Shown: positions 58,039 through 64,000 of the stretch, one piece after another
Position numbering within the stretch: position 1 is the stretch's first letter
How the letters are laid out: each line of letters begins with the position of its first letter
NCBI GenBank assembly: GCA_035772785.1
Contig: JAOCPU010000014.1
Location: 124,001-188,000 of the forward strand
DNA from: Phlebiopsis flavidoalba
Taxonomy: Eukaryota; Basidiomycota; Agaricomycetes; Polyporales; Phanerochaetaceae
Direction: 5' to 3'
DNA length: 64,000 nucleotides
Program-made: the position numbers and the translations under genes
The notes under the pieces: generated by a model
Databases searched by the model: none
Seen by the model: only the letters and a program-made list of their open reading frames with translations
Told to the model about the DNA's origin: nothing

Positions 58039-59353
58039 CGTCTCGTCGAGATCGTCGACCGGGGGATCCTCAGTAGGCCGGGTGCTGGGCTTGCCGAAGG
58101 TCGGGTAGTAAGAGGAATCAGTGTTGTCGCTGCTTGACGGACTCGTCCTCACCCCTAGCCCCCCCCCCAACGGCCCAACTTCGGTTGCGAATCTTTGGGC
58201 GATAGCCTGATGTAGTCGAAGTTTGGCTTAGACTGGGGGTGGGGAGAGGTCCGCGGGGGGGCCCGGGAGAGTTCATGTGAGGGTTTTCGCATCGAAGGAG
58301 GAGAGTGGTGGGTGGCTCAGTCCCTCGCGCGGGCGTTATAATAATATTATTGACAATGAAAGGTGGGCCCACATTCCCAGTGGCGAACACGAAAGGGAAG
58401 CTTAAAGACCACTGTGTTACAAACGGTAGCCATCGTGGTCTGAGAACGCATCTTGTGGGACAATGAAGTGGTCTTCGTAGGTCCTCACTACCCTCCGTGG
58501 TCTGGAAACCCTTATGTCTATGGACCGCGTCTATACTTTTTTGTCCTCTCCCAAACAGGTGGAGGAAGGATCTCGTCGAATCTCTTGCGGTATCGCTTAC
58601 GTTGCGTAGGTTGTTGTGGCGTGAACAAGGTTGTCAAGCTTAAAAACATAGGAATAAATAAGAGCCCCTACTTTTATTCCTTCCTCGTCCAAAACATGAT
58701 ATCCCCTCCGTCAATCATTCAAGGTCTAGGCACCCATCCTTGTAAGCTTTGTGCATCGTCCACGCGCACCCTTGATTATCTCACTCTCAGTTTAATCAAC
58801 GAAATATCAGGCCTCACTCGCGAGTACTCGTTAAAAAAAAAAAAAAATCGAAGCAACGAGAACGTGATGTCGACGTTAAACGTGGTGTTCTGTTGCCTGA
58901 GTCGCGATGCGTCACATTCATTAGTCCTACGACGAAGGTTTGGATCAGTGTCCATCCCGCAAACACACAGTCGAAGCTAATCCTCTTAATCAGCACGCAT
59001 AAGCTAACCAACACTGATCAAACTCTATGTTCAGAGTCGTGGCCACAGCGGCTGGCAAGTAACTCCGTATACCGCAGTCCCTAGGCACTTGCCCACGCTA
59101 GACGCCCAAGCGCCCCCATTCGGGCTTACTCATTCGATATTACGCGACCACGTCGGTCACCCTGCGGCTGCAGGACCCACGTTCAGACTGGCCTTCGCAC
59201 CCACTCGCGCCTACCCGCGACTGCCCTGCCAAAAATCAGACAATGGATGTCGTGCCTGCCCGCTGACCTATGCGTCGTCCGCAGTGCTTCCTTCTGGCGC
59301 CGCACGGGTGCACGGTGACATTGCGTAACGTCGTCGCTTGTCATCGTCGCAGT
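58039..59353. other. Intergenic region with GC/AT patches
   Basis: The first 250 nt has G/C homopolymers and should hold the promoter of the 79-residue gene. A plus frame of 175 codons (58453-58980) crosses an A13 run near 58833 and shows no motif. The rest is unassigned. Confidence 0.35.
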
Positions 59354-61623
59354 ATGCAGAGGCGCAGAGGGTGTAACTGGCGTTACTTAAACACCACCGG
59401 GCCGCGGGACGCTTGGACTGTTATCCCCGTCACTTACAATAAATGCAAAACAGAGCCCAACGAACATACAGAGCCATGGCTCTACGACACACTTGCAAGT
59501 ACAGAAGGCCCGGGAAGTCGATCAGCACTGCCGCAAGGAACCGCCCCTTCGAGTAAACGGGGTTCCACCTTCTGGCTCACCATACTCGCGCTTGTCGTGA
59601 CCATCATTCCTCAGGCGCCCTAGATCCCCTCACCGCCGTCGGTACCGGGACTTCCCAATCATCGTAGCAGACCTTAACGGAGGCAACGACTTCTCATGGA
59701 TCGGCTCCGCTTACGCTCTCTTCAAGTACTGCTGTCATGTCCGCTATCAGGGTTCGCTCGCGGACATTTTTCGGTCGGTAGGCCGGTCTATGCTTGCAGC
59801 GATATCATTCTTTGCACGTCAGGTAGCGCACTTCAATGGCGCAGCCCAGAACATGAACATGCTAATTGGCGGAAGGAGTGAGTACTGTGGATGCGACGCC
59901 GGTAGTACTTCTACTGAATGATTTGACTAGCCGTCCAAGGGACTAGGAGGCACGGCGCCGACATCATCATGCTCACGGAAATCATCGTATCAGACTTGGC
60001 TCCCCTTGCAGAGCGGGGAATATTCCCAGGGAATTATTGGCCTTTGACATGGGCAACTGGGCTTCTGCGGCGTTGGCCCTCCGCGGTAAGAGCCGGTCCA
60101 CTCGCACAACACCTGATAGAAATGACTCACACTTATGATCATTGAGGTTGGTGTTTCCTCAGTGCCTGGTTGCCAAACTGGAGGTGTGTGGCTTTTCTTT
60201 TTATGTGAGCCCTGTCCTTCGCTTGCTGTGTCTCCATCCAATTTCTAATAGTAGTTTCAGACCTTTGAAACTGGCTGCCGCTGTCTCGGGGAATTTCCAG
60301 CTCGTGTGTTGGTGTGGTTCTTTCTGACACAGTATCGCACACAGCGGGAAGGGCTCAATGCGCGAGAAGGCTTGAGCGCATTGACTGGTCGTGAGTCTAA
60401 GACGTAATTTCATTATGATGGGGCCCTGCTTAATGTCTTTGCTTCAGCGGCAACGCTATCACATCGCTGGCACCCACGCCTTTCCGTTGTTGGACTCACA
60501 TCGGAGGCATCGATTCCCATGGGTGTATCTGAACAAGTCCTTGTCCTCTCATTTATCAGGCTTGGCCTTGAATCGGTGGTTCGTTGTTCGAGGCCAAAGT
60601 ACCGAAAGAGACCACCAGCTGATCCACCGCCTTTTCTGTCGCGGGTCCGCTGCATAAATCATTTGTAGGTACTACTCATGGAACCTTCTTAACCATGGCC
60701 TCACAAGAATCGCCATGCGGTCTGTAAGCTACCGACTCATTTGGAGTATAAGTACACACTCATTCATTCGCATCTTCAGGACTACCTGGGCCAGGTCTAC
60801 TTCCAGGCCGGTACTCGCGCACTCCTCCACGCGATCAGAGCGTGCTCTTTAATTATCCTTTTTTTTTTGATTTTTTTTTTTTTACCCGTCACACCGTTGC
60901 CAGTCGCCCTTCTCATCTCGCTGTTTGCCCTCATCGCAGGTGTCTGCGTCCAAGTCGTGCAAAAGTATCGACCATAGTCAGCCTTGTGGGCTGGATGCTG
61001 ATTGTAGCCGGTTTTGTGTATCGCTACTCTCTTCAAGGCGGACTTCCTCCACCGCACAGTGGGTTGGGATACCAAGTCGTCATCGCAGCGGGTCTCGGTC
61101 TCATTGTAAGCCTCGTCACACCCCTCGTATCGCGTAAATAGCTGATAAAATGCTCTCACAGTACACCGCGCCCGTCTTCCCGGTCCTCGCGCCTCTCCCC
61201 GTCAACCGTACTGCACCCGCACTTCGCCTTCTTTTCGCCTTCGTACGCGCCTTCGCCCCAGACATGGGCATCACGATCGCCGTCCCACCATCCTGCAAAC
61301 GAACGAGCTGCAGAAGAAGCTCCCCGCCGCATTCATCGCGCAGTTCCCCGGCGGCGTCGAGATCGCGTACGCAGCCATCCCCGTCGTGCGCGACCTGCCC
61401 GAGCCGCTGCGCAGCCAGGTGCGCGTCGCGTTCGCCGACAGCATGGCGGTCATCTGGAAAGCTATGGCGAGGTATCTCGGCTGCGGGGCTGTTGGCGGTG
61501 TTTTTGCTGAAGGAGGTGCCGATGCCGACGCATGCGGATGACAAGTATGGGCTGCATGTGGAGGAGAAGGTTGTTGTGGATGCTGAGAAGGGGGAGTCTA
61601 GGAGAGAATCCGTCTCCTCTTGA
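59354..61623 (+). CDS. MFS drug:H+ antiporter, DHA2-like (14 TM), frame disrupted
   Basis: Proton-driven exporter of drugs or toxic metabolites at the plasma membrane. The N-terminal tail EPWLYDTLAST is followed by TM1, FWLTILALVVT. After a frame break comes ALDPLTAVGT, then NGGNDFSWIGSAYAL and GSLADIF (the loop 2-3 signature region). AQNMNMLIGGR, an intron, and AVQGLGGGGIIMLTEIIVSD (motif around TM4) follow, then LVPLAERGIFQGIIGL. After several broken exons come LVGWMLIVAGFVYRYSLQGG, VIAAGLGLI and YTAPVFPVLAPLPVNRT. The end is a TM14-like AAGLLAVFLLKEVPM and a charged tail, KYGLHVEEKVVVDAEKGESR, stopping at 61623. Two T-runs near 60860-60882 break the frame. The start is an estimate. Confidence 0.82.
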
Positions 61624-62061
61624 TGATGTGTGCAGTGTTAATTGCTCAACGACCAGATTATGACCAGAGATTATCTTTATTGTACCCATTTGTACTAACA
61701 CGCTTCTACTACCACTCGCTCTAGACTCTAGTATCTTGTACTTAGAAGTAATCACATGTAGTCAACTTCGAAACTTCGGGCGTGCAATTTGCTGATCACT
61801 TGTCAGGGCGTCTTGTCGTTTGTAGTTACTAATGATCTGAATCTGTACATGCCCTAAGTAGCATCACTTTTATGTTTATATGTTCAAATTAACTTCGGGG
61901 TTCTCTCTACGTCATGTTACCGCGGCATTCTATTGTTTTTGGAAACGTACGGGATAGGAAGCTATAATCTGCGAGCCTGGATGCCGATGATAGCACTGAC
62001 CACATTCGCACGTTTTATATTACATTGCATTCGAAGCTCATCGCGAGGTGGTACATGACAT
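61624..62061. other. Intergenic after the MFS gene
   Basis: AT-rich 3' UTR-like sequence; no gene signal. Confidence 0.4.
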
Positions 62062-63310
62062 TCACACATTTACACCATAGCTCCAATTGATAGCCTGATA
62101 AGTGCGAAAGCTTCTACAACTCCCAATTATACATGCCATAGAAAGACGGGTCCAAAGAAAAATGGGTACCACGGTCATGCTTCCATTAGAATCGGAGAGA
62201 GGCTGTCCGTGACCTCCGCAGAGGTCAACACTGACGTTCTTGGCAGTAGCAAAAATAATTGGACTAATGCCAAGCGGCGAGGTCACGACGTCTCGCAGCG
62301 GGGCGGCATTGAATGGCGTGGGGTTGACAGTGAAAGTGCGGCACATGGGAGGAACATATCCTAGAATCGGCTGCACGGTAGCTCCTGTCTGATGCAGCTG
62401 AAGGATGTAGAGGGTCTCCTAGCTCAAGCGCACCAGGTCCGAAGCGCACACTGTCCATCATGCGCCTTCGTGTTGGACGCCTGTGAGCACGCATGAGTCC
62501 TGAAGCAGATACCAAACGCCGATTGGAGATTGCGCACTGACACACACGCACCTCGGTGATGAAGCCGCGCACTAACTTCGGCGACAATCTTGCGACTTTT
62601 ACGCGCGTAATACTGACACGTTTGCCGTTTTTGGTGCGTCTGGCATACTTTTGGCGAATAAAAAGGCTTGTAACCCACAATCTAATATTAGGATAACAAA
62701 TAGTAAGTATGCGTGACATCAGAACCTTCATAGTTCATAATCTGTGGATATGTTGGAGACTTACAGCAACATGGATGCTGACTTTATCTTTATTCTGCAC
62801 CGAAAAATAAATCATCTTGTTGATCCATGCCATGTGCGCCGCCTCTGAGAGCATCGGATATATTGACACCCGGGCGGCCGTTTGCTGGTAAAATGAGAGA
62901 CCAGCCCGATCTGGTACACAGGACCCTTTTGGCTTTATGTACACATCGTTTGAGGTATGCATCGCACCATATCGTGGGCTGAAGATTGGGGGTTGACTAA
63001 GGCGGGGGGAGGCATTTTGAGCTTTCGTACAGAATAGAATGCAAAAGACTTTATACCGCGACGAGTATATACTAGAGGGCTTCACGGGGAGCCAGACAAG
63101 TGTGCACAGAACGAACACGCGGATCATACAGATGTGGATCTCCGAGTCCATAGGAAATGCGTAAGTAATCTCCAATTGCATGCGGCGGAAGGGAACCTGA
63201 AAGACGGTGCTAATGGTGTACATAGAAGACAACTGGGGATGACAAAATCTTGCGGACCAATAAGGTAAGACACATCTCGGAGAAGCACTCACACGAGACC
63301 CCACGGTCAA
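62062..63310 (-). CDS. Hypothetical minus-strand gene, several exon candidates
   Basis: Not recognised. A 191-codon minus frame (62735-63310) contains hydrophobic stretches (ICMIRVFVLCTLVWLPV and YKVFCILFC) that could be membrane segments. Further frames at 62264-62731 and 62062-62376 contain protein-like runs such as GYVPPMCRTFTVNPTPFNAA. GT...AG pairs of intron size separate them. A membrane protein is possible, but the exon model is not established. Confidence 0.3.
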
Positions 63311-64000
63311 AACTGAATAGAACTCTCATTTTCGTGTTGAGGGCATAGGCACTGAGGGCTGCTGAGGAAATTGACGGCTACGCAGTGCGTGCGGCGTAGA
63401 GCGTTATGTGCAAGACACTCAACTTACAGTATGATCACACAACGAAACGTCAATTTCGCACGGGATGGGGCCTAGCAACAAGAGGGGGTTGAGAGAGTCA
63501 TTCGAAGGCGAAATCTACTGAAGGACCATTGAAGAACTATAGAGAGAGTAAAGAGCATGCAGTGGAGTGAAGCCTAGAGACAGGACCGGACTTGAGCTTG
63601 GGTTCGGGATGCTCGATGTCAACTCGCACGAACCTGGCATCTTTACGCAGAAACCCTCGAATGTTGTCTCGCAGGTCAGAACAGAGCTTGAAGAGCCTGC
63701 CGCTGTGAGTGCGCTAAGGATGGTCAAGATGCTTGTACAGTTGGAGATTTACAGTAGGCTTCGCATTCTTTCAAACTTCTCGATGAGGATCCATATTCCG
63801 ATCATATGCACCGCACGCCGCCCGGTTTGGCAGACCCAGCGCCGTGACTAGATAGATATCTACCTTGGGCGGGCGGCCCATGCGGCTGTTGCTACTGCTG
63901 ACGTTGACTGCACAGTGATGCCTAGTCTCGTCCCGCTGATGTGATCCATGTAAGAATTCAAACTGGACCGAAAAAATCGGAATTTGAACTTGCATTGTCG
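63311..64000. other. Right edge of window, unresolved
   Basis: Overlapping frames on both strands (plus 63567-63851, minus 63515-63727). No motif decides between them. Possibly part of the minus-strand gene to the left. Confidence 0.3.

Noticed and set aside
1..64000. CRISPR arrays, bacterial operons, prophage, ribosomal RNA genes
   Set aside because: No regularly spaced identical repeats, no rRNA signature, and spliceosomal introns throughout show eukaryotic DNA.
1..64000. LTR or LINE retrotransposons
   Set aside because: No reverse transcriptase, integrase or gag-like motif seen in any frame, and no long direct terminal repeats were noticed.

Overview
The window is nuclear DNA of a filamentous basidiomycete, most likely an Agaricomycete of the polypore type. 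Genes are split by many introns of about 50-60 nt with GTRNGT donors, CTRAC branch points and YAG acceptors. The set of families also fits: indoleamine 2,3-dioxygenase, a TRANK1-like UvrD helicase, an A1 aspartic protease, a fungal ADAM protease and a DHA2-type MFS transporter. There is no operon structure. Identifications come from motifs recognised by eye; no database search was run.

Layout. 1-12 kb is very GC-rich: a PHD-finger protein (251-2503), a weakly supported coiled-coil/basic gene (2932-4762) holding a short tandem array, a three-copy degenerate ~300-370 bp tandem repeat (5018-5950), a complete non-autonomous hAT-like transposon with perfect terminal inverted repeats and an 8-bp target duplication (7253-7766), and a FYVE zinc-finger gene (about 11280-12070). 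12-20 kb is gene-poor apart from indoleamine 2,3-dioxygenase (about 15906-17299). From 20 to 32 kb come a survival-motor-neuron homologue, one very large helicase gene (21610-29660) and a minus-strand aspartic protease. 32-36.9 kb is mostly non-coding and carries a ~160 bp poly-C tract. 36.9-45 kb is a compact housekeeping block: porphobilinogen deaminase, NFU1, ALG1, SBDS and an Rvs167-type BAR-SH3 protein. 45-53 kb is accessory, with candidate small secreted proteins and unrecognised fragments. 53.5-61.6 kb holds an ADAM metalloprotease, an intact 79-residue three-exon gene of unknown function, and a 14-TM MFS exporter. The last 2.4 kb is unresolved.

The housekeeping genes are functionally unrelated: haem synthesis (HEM3), iron-sulfur cluster delivery (NFU1), N-glycan assembly (ALG1), ribosome maturation (SBDS), membrane curvature (RVS167) and snRNP assembly (SMN). 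Almost every recognisable gene is interrupted by isolated one-base insertions or deletions, often in homopolymers, while the residues on both sides stay conserved. That points to an under-polished long-read assembly rather than a cluster of pseudogenes, so CDS limits below are gene spans and not clean reading frames.

Most interesting: a 5-6 nt microexon carrying the third zinc-ligand His of the ADAM protease, an 11-nt microexon in porphobilinogen deaminase, the intact 79-residue gene, and the hAT-like element with same-orientation subterminal motifs.
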